Shown: positions 11,920 through 20,585 of the stretch, piece after piece
How the letters are laid out: the number at the start of each line of letters is the position of its first letter
Position numbering within the stretch: the stretch's first letter is position 1
Assembly (NCBI GenBank): GCA_018969225.1
Contig: JAGWYS010000013.1
Coordinates: forward strand, 1-33,458
Reading direction: 5' to 3'
Source of the DNA: Gemmatimonadota bacterium
GTDB taxonomy: Bacteria > Gemmatimonadota > Gemmatimonadetes > Gemmatimonadales > Gemmatimonadaceae
Length of the DNA stretch: 33,458 nucleotides
Position numbers and translations under genes: made by a program
Notes under the pieces: generated by a model
What the model saw: the letters and a program-made list of their open reading frames with translations, nothing else
Told to the model about the DNA's origin: nothing
Databases searched by the model: none

Positions 11920-12584
11920 CCGGCCAGCGGGCGGACACGCCGCGATACATTCGCGGCGTGCCGCACCCGTTGCCCGAGGGGGAGTCGCTGCTGTGGGAGG
12001 GCGCCCCCGACGCGCGGGCCGTGGCCACGCACGTGTTCCATTGGCGTCCGTTGGTGGGCTACTTCGCCGCCGTGCTGGTGCTGTGGGCGCTGGCCACCGA
12101 CGATCCGGTGGGATCGCCCGCCTTCCGGGTGGCGCTCGCCACGCGGCTGGCCTTGGCGGCGGCGGCGGTGTTCATCGCGCTCGGGGTCGCCGTGGCCGTG
12201 GCCCGCACCACATGGTACGCCATCACCACGCACCGCCTCGTGCTGCGCATCGGGATGGTGCTCCCCATGACCATCAACCTGCCGTACGCACTCCTGCACG
12301 CCGCCGACCTCGGCGTGTTCCGTGACGGGACGGGGCAGCTGCGCCTCTCGCTGGTGCGCCCGCACCGCCTTGCCTACATCGCCTTGTGGCCGCACTGCCG
12401 GGTATGGTCGCTCAACCACCCCGAGCCGGTGCTCCGCGGGCTGGCTGATCCCCGGAAGGTCGGGGCCATCCTCGCCAGAGCCGTTGCCGCGCGGGCCGAT
12501 GAAGGCTCCCTCGCGGTGGCCTCGTCGCCGTCCGCCACCCCGGTGGACGACAAGCGGCCGCTGCCGCAGCCGGCTGGCGTCTGA
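11916..12584 (+). CDS. puhB: PuhB, photosynthetic complex assembly protein
   Basis: Membrane protein needed for efficient assembly of the reaction centre in purple bacteria. The product is 222 residues starting at ATG 11916, which overlaps the preceding stop by 4 nt (ATGA). The N-terminal segment HPLPEGESLLWEGAPDARAV and the following HVFHWRPLVGYF are typical of PuhB. Two hydrophobic segments follow (near VGYFAAVLVLWALA and LALAAAAVFIALGVAVAVA), then a TTHRLVLRIGM block recalling bacterial PH-like membrane proteins. Its place between puhA and puhC is the conserved order of the puh operon. Confidence 0.95.
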   Translation: MTGQRADTPRYIRGVPHPLPEGESLLWEGAPDARAVATHVFHWRPLVGYFAAVLVLWALATDDPVGSPAFRVALATRLALAAAAVFIALGVAVAVARTTWYAITTHRLVLRIGMVLPMTINLPYALLHAADLGVFRDGTGQLRLSLVRPHRLAYIALWPHCRVWSLNHPEPVLRGLADPRKVGAILARAVAARADEGSLAVASSPSATPVDDKRPLPQPAGV

Positions 12585-12629
12585 CCTGCGCCACCCTCTC
12601 GTGCACATCATCCCCTGCTGCCCACCCGC

Positions 12630-13130
12630 ATGAGCCGCTCCGTCCATTTTGAGCCCGAGCCCGGGGCCCGGGAGGGCGCACCCGGCATCATCGTGCCCAC
12701 GCCGGCGCTGATCATGGCGGCCGCCCTGGTGGTGGTGGTGATCGGCTTGGCCGTGGCCGCCCGCTGGTTCAACACGGGGGCCTTCCGCGAGACCACGGCG
12801 GCCGTGGCCGTGGAGCGGTCGCTCCGCTTCACCGATGCCCTCGACGGGGGGATCCTGGTCACCGACGGCACCACCGGCGTTGAGGCCGCGGCGCTCCCCC
12901 CGGGTACCAATGGGTTCCTCCGTGGCGCGCTGCGCACCTTGTCACGCGCCCGGCGGGCCGCAGGGCTGGGCTCCGAGGCCCCCTTCCGGTTGGTGCGCTA
13001 CGTGGATGGGCGGCTGTTGCTGCACGACCCCGCCACCGGCCAGCACGTCACCATCACCAGCTTCGGCCCCACCCAGGTGGCGGCCTTCGATCGGCTGCTC
13101 CCGCCGGCGCCCGTTCCCGCGCGCCCGTAG
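12630..13130 (+). CDS. puhC: PuhC, photosynthetic complex assembly protein
   Basis: A 166-residue single-span protein involved in reaction-centre and LH1 assembly. The short cytoplasmic N terminus is followed by one transmembrane segment at about residues 24-44 (PALIMAAALVVVVIGLAVAA), then a periplasmic domain with RSLRFTDALDGGILV and GTNGFLRGALRTLSRARR, both typical of the family. It lies 45 nt after puhB on the same strand and ends the first operon. The next gene converges on it from the minus strand, with 51 nt between the stops (13131-13181) and no clear terminator hairpin there. Confidence 0.93.
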   Translation: MSRSVHFEPEPGAREGAPGIIVPTPALIMAAALVVVVIGLAVAARWFNTGAFRETTAAVAVERSLRFTDALDGGILVTDGTTGVEAAALPPGTNGFLRGALRTLSRARRAAGLGSEAPFRLVRYVDGRLLLHDPATGQHVTITSFGPTQVAAFDRLLPPAPVPARP

Positions 13131-13181
13131 CACTCCGGCGCTCCCGGTCACCCGCGGCCCCGCTCTCTGACGCGCAGGCGC

Positions 13182-14996
13182 TCAACGCCGGCGCGGCAGA
13201 GTGGATGGTGGGGCGGGCGGTGGAGCGCCGTCGGCAGGTTCCCGCGTCCCGCGTCCCGGGATCGCCACGGCGCACGCGATGTCTTCGCCGGTGCGCAGCC
13301 GCCGATAGAACACCAGGTTCACCGTCACCGCCAATGCGCCGCCGGGTTCGAATCGTCCGGTCAAGCGGGTCGTGAGCGCCGTGCTGCTGCGCGCCTGGTC
13401 GGGGACGATGCGAAACGTGGACGCGAAAAATCCATCCGGATCGATGGTGCTGGGGAACGTGTCCCCACCGAGGAACGCCACCACCAGCGTGTCCGCACCG
13501 GGCTCATGCCGCACTTCGGCGCGTTCCAGGCTCCCCGGCTCCCGGCGCCAGGCATCCCGGCACGCCGAGGACCCTTCCACTTGCGGGAGGCCAAAGCGGA
13601 CGGCATAGGCCCCCCCCACCCCGCGTCCGCGCGGCGTGGCCAGGTCGGCGGCGCGTCGTGGGCGCGAGGTTGGCAGGCGCGCGCCCGTGCCGGCTGGCGC
13701 GCCGGTGCCTCCCGGGACGCGCGCGGCGGCACGGCTCCCCGTCGCCTCACTCGGGAGCGGGGCACGGAAGCGTACGGTGCTGCCGAATTCGGTGATGATG
13801 AAGTCCACCGCCTCCTTCCGCACCTCGTGCCGCAGCCCCGTGCGCCGGTCGCGGAACAGCACCGTGCCCGCCCGCACCACCTCCACCGTCCCGCGCCACA
13901 CCTCGCCATCCGCCAGGTGCAACTCGTCGTACGCCGCGCTTGTTGCCGGAGTCGGTGCGCGCCACCGGGCGCCCTCGCCCCCTGCCCGCCGAGGCGGCTG
14001 CACGTACTGCAGGCGTCCGCCATCAGCGGCGACCGGGAGGAGCGTGCCGGTGAGCGACGGGATCCCCGGGCCGCCTGCCCCGGCAGGAGACCCCGGGGCG
14101 GCGGCGGATGACGCTGGCGGGGACGTGGCCCCGGGCACGGACGGCGATGGTGCCGCCTGGGTGGCATCCGCCAGAGGGGCGGGCGCAGCTGGCGTGTCAC
14201 GAGGCCCCCCGCCATTCCCTTGCACGATGCCGCGGGCCGGCGCTAGGGCGGTGGCCTGCGCACCCCCATCCGCCGATGGCGTGCCTGCCACCTGGATGCC
14301 GAAGGCCACCGTCAACACGCCGACCGCCGCCAGCAACAGGCGCGGAATCTGCGGATTGATGGGGGCGGCGCCGCGTAGCAGACCGGGAGGGGCTCCGCGC
14401 GGCATCCACGCCGGCGTCGCGCGCAGCGCCGAGGACGCCGCCGCCGTGGCGACGGGCACGCGCGCGGTCGGGGGGCGCCACGGGCGGCGCCCGGCGGGTG
14501 TGCCGGTGCCAAGGGCGCCGCCGGTGGACCCCGGGAGCGCCCCACCGGAGGAGCCGCCACTTCCCGTGCTGGCGCTGCCGGCGGCCGACGCCACCGCTGC
14601 CGCGGGACGGGCAGGCGGCGGGGGGGCGGGAGGGGCCACCCGCACCCGCTCGGGCTCGATCACCCCCAGCGCCACGCCCCAGCACTCGGCCGCCCACCGC
14701 GCCATGTCCGGCTGCACGAAGCGTTCGGCGCTCCAGTGCATCACGAACGGCGTGAGCAGCCCGTCCCACCGCGGATCTCCCGCACGCACCTGTGCCAGGC
14801 GCTGGCACCACCCCCGTCGTGCCGCCTCCGTCAACAGCTCGGCGTAGGGGCGGTAGTCGCTCCCCGTGCGATCGAGCAGCCGATTGCGGAACACCTCCAG
14901 CGACGGCAGGCTCCATCCCGCGGGGTCGTCGCGCACCAGCTCCCGCAACGCCTCGCGCAGCCGCACGCGCGGGTCGTGCGCTCGCGGGTCGGTCAT
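13182..14996 (-). CDS. Membrane protein linked to the kinase/phosphatase/vWA block, N-terminal helical domain
   Basis: A 604-residue protein I do not recognise as a named family. It starts at ATG 14996, overlapping the kinase stop (ATGA). Residues 10-112 are mostly helical and resemble, from memory, a domain recurring beside kinases and FHA proteins in bacteria, with a closing pattern like DMARWAAECWGVALG. Residues 120-215 are a Pro/Ala/Gly-rich linker. A transmembrane segment lies at about 217-237 (IPRLLLAAVGVLTVAFG). After a second low-complexity stretch, residues 356-412 form a beta-rich block (YDELHLADGEVWRGTVEVV). A final domain at about 460-582 holds two cysteines, Cys479 and Cys575. 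It may link the phosphorylation module to the envelope. Function unknown; a role in photosynthesis is not indicated. Confidence 0.85.
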   Translation of the reverse strand: MTDPRAHDPRVRLREALRELVRDDPAGWSLPSLEVFRNRLLDRTGSDYRPYAELLTEAARRGWCQRLAQVRAGDPRWDGLLTPFVMHWSAERFVQPDMARWAAECWGVALGVIEPERVRVAPPAPPPPARPAAAVASAAGSASTGSGGSSGGALPGSTGGALGTGTPAGRRPWRPPTARVPVATAAASSALRATPAWMPRGAPPGLLRGAAPINPQIPRLLLAAVGVLTVAFGIQVAGTPSADGGAQATALAPARGIVQGNGGGPRDTPAAPAPLADATQAAPSPSVPGATSPPASSAAAPGSPAGAGGPGIPSLTGTLLPVAADGGRLQYVQPPRRAGGEGARWRAPTPATSAAYDELHLADGEVWRGTVEVVRAGTVLFRDRRTGLRHEVRKEAVDFIITEFGSTVRFRAPLPSEATGSRAAARVPGGTGAPAGTGARLPTSRPRRAADLATPRGRGVGGAYAVRFGLPQVEGSSACRDAWRREPGSLERAEVRHEPGADTLVVAFLGGDTFPSTIDPDGFFASTFRIVPDQARSSTALTTRLTGRFEPGGALAVTVNLVFYRRLRTGEDIACAVAIPGRGTREPADGAPPPAPPSTLPRRR

Positions 14997-16459
14997 GGAA
15001 TCGGGCGCCCGCTGCGCGTGTCCAGCCGCTGCAGCTGCAGCACCCGGGCCGGCCACGACTCGCCCGCGGTGATGCGCGTCCCCGGCAGCGCCTCCACCAT
15101 CCCGTTGCGCCGTACCATGGCGGCCTCCCCGCCACCGGGGCGGACCACCTGCCACGGCTGGTCGTCGGTGCTCACCACCCACCAGCGTCCCTGGTGCTGC
15201 GATACGTACCCGCGGGGCGTGCGGTCGGCGCGTTCATCGGGGACCACCCCCACGCGCAGGTGCCAGTCGTGGAGCCGCAGGTGGTGGAACAGCGCCAGGT
15301 GGTCCCCCTCTTCCAGCACGTCGCGTCCGGTGTCGCGCTGGAGGCGTGCCACCAGGAGGGTGTCGGGGATCGGCTCGCTGGCAGGCCACGCCTGCGCCGG
15401 GGCGCCTGGGAACGCCAAGATCCACCCCCCCGACGGCGTGGGCACCAGCCATTGCAGCGTGCGGTACAGCGCCCGCTCCCAATCCGCCGCGTCGGCGCGC
15501 CGTGCCGGGGCGTGCAGCCCTTCCACGAAGGTGCGCTCCACGCACTGGGCCAGCGCCGCCCCCAGCGCCGCGTAGCGCCGGTCCAGCGGTGCCACGGGCG
15601 GGTTGCGCCGGTCGGTGGGGTGCTCCACGAACAGCGCGCATGCCCCCATCGAGAGGCGCTCGTCCTCCTCGGCCGAGCGCGTGCTGTTCACTCGGCGCCC
15701 CTGCAGCGGATGGCGCTGCAGCAGCAGCTCGTAGATGAGCACCGCCAGCGCATGGCGGTCGGTGGCGATGGACGGGTGCGCCTTGCCGGCCAGCACCTCG
15801 GGGGCGATGTACCCGGGGGTGCCCAGCACCGACGGCGGGGCGATGCCGGGCACCACCAGCGCGTCAATGTCGATGAGGCACGCATCCCCGCTGCGCGGGT
15901 CCACCAGCACGTTCTTGTGCGACAGGTCCGCGTGCGCCAGCCCGGCCATGTGCAGGCGCCGCACGGCCCGCGCCACCCGCACCGCCACCTGCAGGCGGGT
16001 GAGGAGCGTCCCCGCCTCCTCGCGCGGGACGAAGCGCGACGCCTTCCCGCCGGTGAACCAGCGGACTTCCTTCTCCTGCCGCTGCCCGAAACGGTCGGTG
16101 AAGTAGAAGCCGGGGCGATAGGCGGGGGTGACCACACCCAGCGGTGGCCACACCAGTTGCTGCGCCTGGGCGAAGCTCCGGGGGAGGGCGCGCTCGCCGT
16201 CGGCAATCCCCACGGGCCAGCAGAAGGCGCGCGCCCAGTAGTCGCCGGTGGCCTCCGCCAGCGTGGGGTTGTAGGTGGTGAGGATGCGGGTCAGCCGATC
16301 GGTGCGCTCACGCCGATCGGCGAGGTGCCCATGGTAGAAGCCCACGGCATACTGGCGGTCGCGCGTCAGGAAGACGCGCTTTTCCGCTCCCGTCCCCACC
16401 GGCTCGTCCTCGAGCTCGAGGACGCGCCCGTCGGTCAGCGTGCAGCGGATGCCAGCCAT
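14993..16459 (-). CDS. Serine/threonine protein kinase-like protein (TerY-P triad type)
   Basis: A 488-residue protein with an N-terminal protein-kinase-like domain (about 15-300) and a C-terminal region of about 190 residues of unknown fold. Seen: a glycine-rich loop at 21-30 (VGTGAEKRVF), the catalytic loop HADLSHKNVLVD (Asp178, Asn183), DID at 197-199 in place of DFG, and GTPGYIAPEVL in the activation segment. The usual VAIK lysine seems absent: the aligned position reads AVG (Gly40). Lys27 in the glycine loop might substitute, as in WNK kinases; that is speculation. The gene overlaps the PP2C gene by 25 nt and the downstream membrane protein by 4 nt. Kinase, PP2C and vWA together match the TerY-P triad described by comparative genomics. 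Confidence 0.92.
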   Translation of the reverse strand: MAGIRCTLTDGRVLELEDEPVGTGAEKRVFLTRDRQYAVGFYHGHLADRRERTDRLTRILTTYNPTLAEATGDYWARAFCWPVGIADGERALPRSFAQAQQLVWPPLGVVTPAYRPGFYFTDRFGQRQEKEVRWFTGGKASRFVPREEAGTLLTRLQVAVRVARAVRRLHMAGLAHADLSHKNVLVDPRSGDACLIDIDALVVPGIAPPSVLGTPGYIAPEVLAGKAHPSIATDRHALAVLIYELLLQRHPLQGRRVNSTRSAEEDERLSMGACALFVEHPTDRRNPPVAPLDRRYAALGAALAQCVERTFVEGLHAPARRADAADWERALYRTLQWLVPTPSGGWILAFPGAPAQAWPASEPIPDTLLVARLQRDTGRDVLEEGDHLALFHHLRLHDWHLRVGVVPDERADRTPRGYVSQHQGRWWVVSTDDQPWQVVRPGGGEAAMVRRNGMVEALPGTRITAGESWPARVLQLQRLDTRSGRPIP

Positions 16460-17391
16460 GCGCGGGAACCGGGGGGGCGCACCAGCGCGAGGGTGCGATC
16501 GTCGTTCTCGCCGCGCCGTTCGAAGCCCAACCAGGCCACCAGCGCCGCCGCCGGATCGGCCGCGGTCAGGACCCCGCCGTTGTCAGCGACCGCGGCGGGG
16601 AGCGTGAGCCCGGTGGGGACGGTGCCGGCGGGGGGCGATGCCCCCGCCAGGGAGGCCAGCAGTCCGGGCGCCGTGCGCGCCAGCGGATACCACGGGTCCT
16701 CCACGCCGTCGGTGGCCAGCAGCAGCACCTCGTCGGCAGACGGGGGCAGCGCCGTGACCGAGGCCAGCAGGGCCTCCAGCGCGCCGGGATCCGGGAGGAA
16801 GTGCGACACCTCCCCCGCGTACTCGCCGCCATGTCCCGCCACGGGCTGTCGGAAGCCGTCCGCTGGGGTTCCGCAGATGATGGCGCCGTCACCCACCTGC
16901 ATCACGGCCCGTGCCGAGCCGCGTCCCGCCGCCACCAGCAGCGTGGTGCGCAGCGCGCGGGGGTCGCACGGGGCCCGTTCCGCCAGCCACGCGAGCGCCT
17001 GCTGGGCGGCGTGCGCCCCTCGCGCCAGCGCGTCCTCCAGCGCGACCTCCGGCATGGCCAGCGCGGCCGCCACGGCATGGGCGGCACACTCAGCCGCCGT
17101 AAACGATCCCAGGCGGCTGTGCGCCGCGGATCCGGCGCCATCGGCCACGGCCACGCACCAGCCGTGTGCTTCCGCACGCCACGCGGCGGCGTCCTCGCGG
17201 TGGGCGCCGCGGTGGGCGTGCAGCCGCCCACGCCGACTGGCCAGCAGCAGTTGCCACCCATCGGGGAGTCGGATGTCGGCCGACCGCTCGTCGCCGGCCG
17301 CCTCCTCCACGGGGCACGCTGGCGGGAGCACGGCCACCAGCGCCGCGCGCCACTCCTCGGGGCACCAGGGGGTCGCCGGGGGGAGCGACAC
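16435..17391 (-). CDS. PP2C-family serine/threonine phosphatase (TerY-P triad type)
   Basis: A 318-residue PPM/PP2C phosphatase. Metal-site motifs are visible in order: GAHREDAA near residue 65, CVAVADGAGSAAHS at 79-92, MQVGDGAII in the middle, LLATDGVEDPW, and GENDDRTLALV near the end, which supplies the last metal aspartates. The start is GTG 17391, 44 nt after the vWA stop; I see no ATG upstream in frame before that stop. No strong ribosome binding site is visible. The end overlaps the kinase start by 25 nt, so the two opposing enzymes are translationally linked and probably act on the same targets, perhaps the vWA protein or the membrane protein (inference). Confidence 0.92.
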   Translation of the reverse strand: MSLPPATPWCPEEWRAALVAVLPPACPVEEAAGDERSADIRLPDGWQLLLASRRGRLHAHRGAHREDAAAWRAEAHGWCVAVADGAGSAAHSRLGSFTAAECAAHAVAAALAMPEVALEDALARGAHAAQQALAWLAERAPCDPRALRTTLLVAAGRGSARAVMQVGDGAIICGTPADGFRQPVAGHGGEYAGEVSHFLPDPGALEALLASVTALPPSADEVLLLATDGVEDPWYPLARTAPGLLASLAGASPPAGTVPTGLTLPAAVADNGGVLTAADPAAALVAWLGFERRGENDDRTLALVRPPGSRAWLASAAR

Positions 17392-17435
17392 CCAGGTGGC
17401 GGGCGCGGGCGCGCTTGGGGGAACGGGCGGGGTGC

Positions 17436-18071
17436 TCAGGGGACGATCGTGATGCCGGGGGGCGGGGGCGGGAGGGTGATCCCGTCGCCGTCACTGAGCG
17501 CCCCCACCTTGGCGCTGGTCTGCTTCACCGAGGCGGAGACGAAGCGGAAGAACGCCTTGAACGCATCCGGTGACATGTCCTGCATGCGGATGACGCTTTC
17601 GGTGACCTGCTTGAGGACCGTCGCGTCCGCCTGGTCGCCGCAGGCCACGGCGATGATGTTGGCGGGGCGCCGGTCGTGCAGTTGTTGGGCGTACCGGGGC
17701 CAGTCCACGTCGGTGGGGGCGCCGTCGGAGAGGATGAACACCAGCGGGCGCCAATCCCCCTTGGCATCCGGGGTGGTGCGCACCAGTTCGCGGTCGAAGA
17801 GGTCCAAGAGGAGCCGGAGCCCGTCGCCGAAGTTGGTGTTGCCGGTGGCCACGAGGTCCGGCGGGGTGAACAGGGCGACCTCCGTGAGGGGCACCACCTG
17901 CGCGGCGCGGTCGGCGAAGGTGCACACGGAGAGGTAGGCGCTCTCGATGGCCTGCGGGTCCCCGAGGAGGTCGCGGTGGAGCTGGCGGATCCCGGAGTTG
18001 ACGGACTCGATCGGGGTGCCGCGCATGGAGCCGGAGACGTCGGCGAGGATGTAGACCGGAAGGCGGCGCAT
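17436..18071 (-). CDS. von Willebrand factor A domain protein (TerY-like)
   Basis: A 211-residue, single-domain vWA protein. The MIDAS motif is at the N terminus: LADVSGSM, with Asp11, Ser13 and Ser15. It is followed by GTPIESVNSGIRQL, the threonine region ATGNTNFGDGL, and FILSDGAPTDVDW with the distal MIDAS aspartate. This matches TerY-type vWA proteins of tellurite/stress systems rather than BchD. It ends in a proline-rich tail. It is the first gene of the minus-strand block continuing into PP2C, kinase and the membrane protein. ATG 18071 was chosen because the vWA fold starts at once; an open frame continues upstream through about 80 Pro/Arg-rich codons that look non-coding. No clear ribosome binding site is visible. 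Confidence 0.92.
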   Translation of the reverse strand: MRRLPVYILADVSGSMRGTPIESVNSGIRQLHRDLLGDPQAIESAYLSVCTFADRAAQVVPLTEVALFTPPDLVATGNTNFGDGLRLLLDLFDRELVRTTPDAKGDWRPLVFILSDGAPTDVDWPRYAQQLHDRRPANIIAVACGDQADATVLKQVTESVIRMQDMSPDAFKAFFRFVSASVKQTSAKVGALSDGDGITLPPPPPGITIVP

Positions 18072-18225
18072 GGGCTGGGGCGCGTGAGGGGGAGGACGGG
18101 GCAGCGGCGCCCGCGGACACCCCGGGATTGGCCCCGGGACGCTCCGCAGGGGTGAATGCACGGCCGGTCCCCGGGGTTTCGACAGGGAAGAGCCCCCGGC
18201 CAACCAGACCCGCCCGGATGCGCAA

Positions 18226-18255
18226 GGCCCCGTGACGCCAGGGCGCCACGGGGCC
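18226..18255 (-). terminator. Putative terminator hairpin downstream of pufC
   Basis: GGCCCCGTG at 18226-18234 pairs perfectly with CACGGGGCC at 18247-18255 around a 12-nt loop. It lies about 60 nt past the pufC stop on the transcribed (minus) strand, within the 241-nt gap between pufC and the vWA gene. There is no clear U-run, as often in GC-rich genomes. I see no gene in the rest of 18072-18312, and no convincing promoter for the vWA gene. Confidence 0.55.
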
Positions 18256-18312
18256 GGGGCCGCGCTGCGGGCCAATGGCCCTGTGCGCGGTACGCTGGGG
18301 GGAGCGAGCTCC

Positions 18313-19404
18313 CTAGGGGAGTGTGCCTCCGTCACCCACGACGGGGGCCGATCCGCCCCGGCGGGCGCTGGCCTTGGTGGCCGGCGCGGCAGCCGGGGTG
18401 GGCATGGCGGGGGCGGCCGCGGAATCCAGGGTCGGCACCAGCGACGGGAAGGGCACCCCGTTCCACTCGCTGCGTCCCCAGAGCGCCGGGTAGTGCTTGA
18501 CCATCTGCGCGCCGTAGAGCGGCTTGTACGCCCCGTTGTGGCAGGTGACGCACTGCGCCTTGGGGGCGTCGCCCATCTTGCCGAGGCGGACCGCCGGATA
18601 GACGGGCTGCAGGGGGGCCAGGTAGTTCACGTTCACGTCGCGCACCATGAGGATGCCGTGGTACGCCGTGACGCGCGCCGGGGGCGCCTCTGCCCAGCTG
18701 GCGAACTGCCGGGTGTTGTGGCAGTAGGTGCAGTTGACCCCCAGCGACCGCGACTGCGAGATCATGAGGGCGTGCGTCCACTCCGTCTGCTTGACCGAGC
18801 TGCGATTGGCGTTGCTCGGGGACACGCTCTTGGAGATGACGCGCGCGCCGTCGCGGTCGAGGTAGTGGCGGAGGTAGTCGGTCTGGCTGCTGTAGAACCA
18901 GAGGCCGTTGGGGAGCGGCTTCCCCTGGTGGCAGGTGTAGCAGGTGACGCCGGTGTTCTTGACGTGCTGGCTGTACTGGCCGTTGATGTGGCGCGTCATC
19001 TGGAGCATGCGCCGGGCGACCAGCTTGGTGTACAGCGGCTTGCCGTCGTTGGAGGTGTCGGCGGCGAGGTTGGCGATGTTGTGGCAGTACGCGCAGTTCC
19101 CGGTGCCGGCCACCCAGGTGCTCATGGCGATCATCGTGCGGTTGAACTCCGCGACGCTGATGTCGTTGAGCACCTGGACGTTCTTCCACGGGAGGGGGCC
19201 CGGCGGGGAGCCCCCCGCCGGAGGGAGGGGCGCGGGGATCTTGACCGCGGCGAACTTGGCCTTGAGGTCGCCGCGGTTGTAGTTCTGCTCCAGCGCCGTC
19301 CCCCGGTACCCCACCTGCACGCTGTCCGTGTTGTGGTCGCCGCAGCCGACGGCGGCGAGGAGGAGGGCCGGCAGCAGCCGGCCCGCGCGGAATCGCGTCA
19401 TCAT
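18313..19404 (-). CDS. pufC: PufC, tetraheme cytochrome c subunit of the reaction centre
   Basis: Periplasmic cytochrome that re-reduces the photo-oxidised special pair. The product is 363 residues. The N terminus is a lipoprotein signal ([12 protein letters not shown], predicted lipidated Cys21), so it is probably anchored in the membrane by lipid. Four heme motifs are present: CAYCH 104-108, CYTCH 155-159, CTYCH 225-229 and CVTCH 285-289. Methionines ahead of the first three (for example Met91/94, Met133/136, Met214) are candidate axial ligands. The Ala/Pro-rich C-terminal tail (about 328-363) is dispensable-looking. The start is ATG 19404, overlapping the pufM stop (ATGA), with GGGAGG upstream; a second ATG follows directly. 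Last gene of the puf operon. Confidence 0.97.
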   Translation of the reverse strand: MMTRFRAGRLLPALLLAAVGCGDHNTDSVQVGYRGTALEQNYNRGDLKAKFAAVKIPAPLPPAGGSPPGPLPWKNVQVLNDISVAEFNRTMIAMSTWVAGTGNCAYCHNIANLAADTSNDGKPLYTKLVARRMLQMTRHINGQYSQHVKNTGVTCYTCHQGKPLPNGLWFYSSQTDYLRHYLDRDGARVISKSVSPSNANRSSVKQTEWTHALMISQSRSLGVNCTYCHNTRQFASWAEAPPARVTAYHGILMVRDVNVNYLAPLQPVYPAVRLGKMGDAPKAQCVTCHNGAYKPLYGAQMVKHYPALWGRSEWNGVPFPSLVPTLDSAAAPAMPTPAAAPATKASARRGGSAPVVGDGGTLP

Positions 19405-20573
19405 GGCATCCTCCCGCTGGCAGGCGGGGCGGGGGGCTTCGCGGGGACCGCGGGCGCCGCCGACGGGGCGGCGGCCGCCGTGGAGTCTGGGGTGGCCGTG
19501 GTGTCGGCGGCGGCGGAATCCGCCGGCACGGCGGCGCTGTCGGCCATCACCGCCGGCTGGGCCGGCTGGTACACCGGGAAGGTGTCGGGGGCGGCCCCCT
19601 GGTAGCGCCCGCGCAGCAGCTCCTGCTGCTCCGGCGTCAGCACGTTCTGGGCGGGGTACGGCGACACGATGCCGTGCTTCACCCCCCACAGGTACCAGTT
19701 GTCCACCACGGTGCCCGTGAGCAGGATGCCAATGCCGCCGGTGAAGGTGGTGAGGACCGCGAACCACCAGGCCCACCGGTGGATCGACTCCATCGTGGCG
19801 TTGAACCCCATCGTCCACCGCCAGAAGAGCATCGAGCGCTCGGCCGCGGTGCCGCGGTCGGTGATCTGCTCGATCTCCCGCTCGCCCCCCATCCTCGACG
19901 TGGCCAGGATGGTGGCGCCGTGCATCGCGAACAGCACGGCGCTGCCGTACAGGAACACGATGGAGAGGGCGTGGAACGGGTTGTAGTACAGGTTCCCGTA
20001 GCGGATCGAGAAGGCCGAGGTCCAGTCGAGGTGCGGGAACAGGCCGAAGGGGACCATCTCGCTCCAGCTCCCCACCAGCAGCGGCTGGATGAAGAAGCAG
20101 AGGTAGAGGAAGATCGCCGAGGCGAAGGCCCAGGGGAGGTGCGTCCCCATCTTGAGGGCGCGCGCGCGGCGGTAGGTCCGGATCCACCAGAGGATGACGG
20201 CCACGGTGAGGAAGAAGCCGGCCATCAGGTACCACCCGCCCTGCCGCAGCGGGGGCACCCGCAGCCCGTACTGCGGCGGCGGCGGCTCCAGCGCCAGCCA
20301 GGGGAGCTGCCGGATGAACTCCCCGGGGTCCCACCCCACCGACGCCCACATGTTGAAGCCGATGATCTCGAAGGCGAGGAAGCCGAAGAGCAGCGAGAGG
20401 GTGCCCGTCCAGCCGAGGTAGACCGGTCCGATCTGCGCGTCGCCGAACTTGCCGGCCAGCCAGCTGAAGACGCCGGTCCCGACGCGCGTCCCCGTGGACT
20501 CGTCGATGGGGAGCCCGGGCTCGGGGACGGTGCGGACCTGGACGCGCGTGAAGAGGTTCTGGTATTCAAGCAT
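19401..20573 (-). CDS. pufM: PufM, reaction-centre M subunit
   Basis: One of the two membrane core subunits of the type II reaction centre. The product is 390 residues against about 305-325 usually. Cofactor ligands are present: His181 (FPHLDW, accessory bacteriochlorophyll), His201 (NPFHAL, special pair), His218 and His265 (non-haem iron) and Trp251 near QA. Asp45 in GDAQIGP replaces the Asn found at M44 in Rhodobacter sphaeroides. Beyond about residue 325 an extension of some 65 residues rich in Ala, Pro, Asp and Thr should lie in the periplasm, near PufC. AGGA precedes ATG 20573. The gap to pufL is 12 nt. Confidence 0.98.
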   Translation of the reverse strand: MLEYQNLFTRVQVRTVPEPGLPIDESTGTRVGTGVFSWLAGKFGDAQIGPVYLGWTGTLSLLFGFLAFEIIGFNMWASVGWDPGEFIRQLPWLALEPPPPQYGLRVPPLRQGGWYLMAGFFLTVAVILWWIRTYRRARALKMGTHLPWAFASAIFLYLCFFIQPLLVGSWSEMVPFGLFPHLDWTSAFSIRYGNLYYNPFHALSIVFLYGSAVLFAMHGATILATSRMGGEREIEQITDRGTAAERSMLFWRWTMGFNATMESIHRWAWWFAVLTTFTGGIGILLTGTVVDNWYLWGVKHGIVSPYPAQNVLTPEQQELLRGRYQGAAPDTFPVYQPAQPAVMADSAAVPADSAAADTTATPDSTAAAAPSAAPAVPAKPPAPPASGRMP

Positions 20574-20585
20574 GGCGGCTGGTCC

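Noticed and set aside
18299-18313. Small inverted repeat GGGAGC/GCTCCC at the pufC stop
   Set aside because: Only 6 bp with a 2-nt loop, too tight to fold; probably chance in GC-rich DNA.
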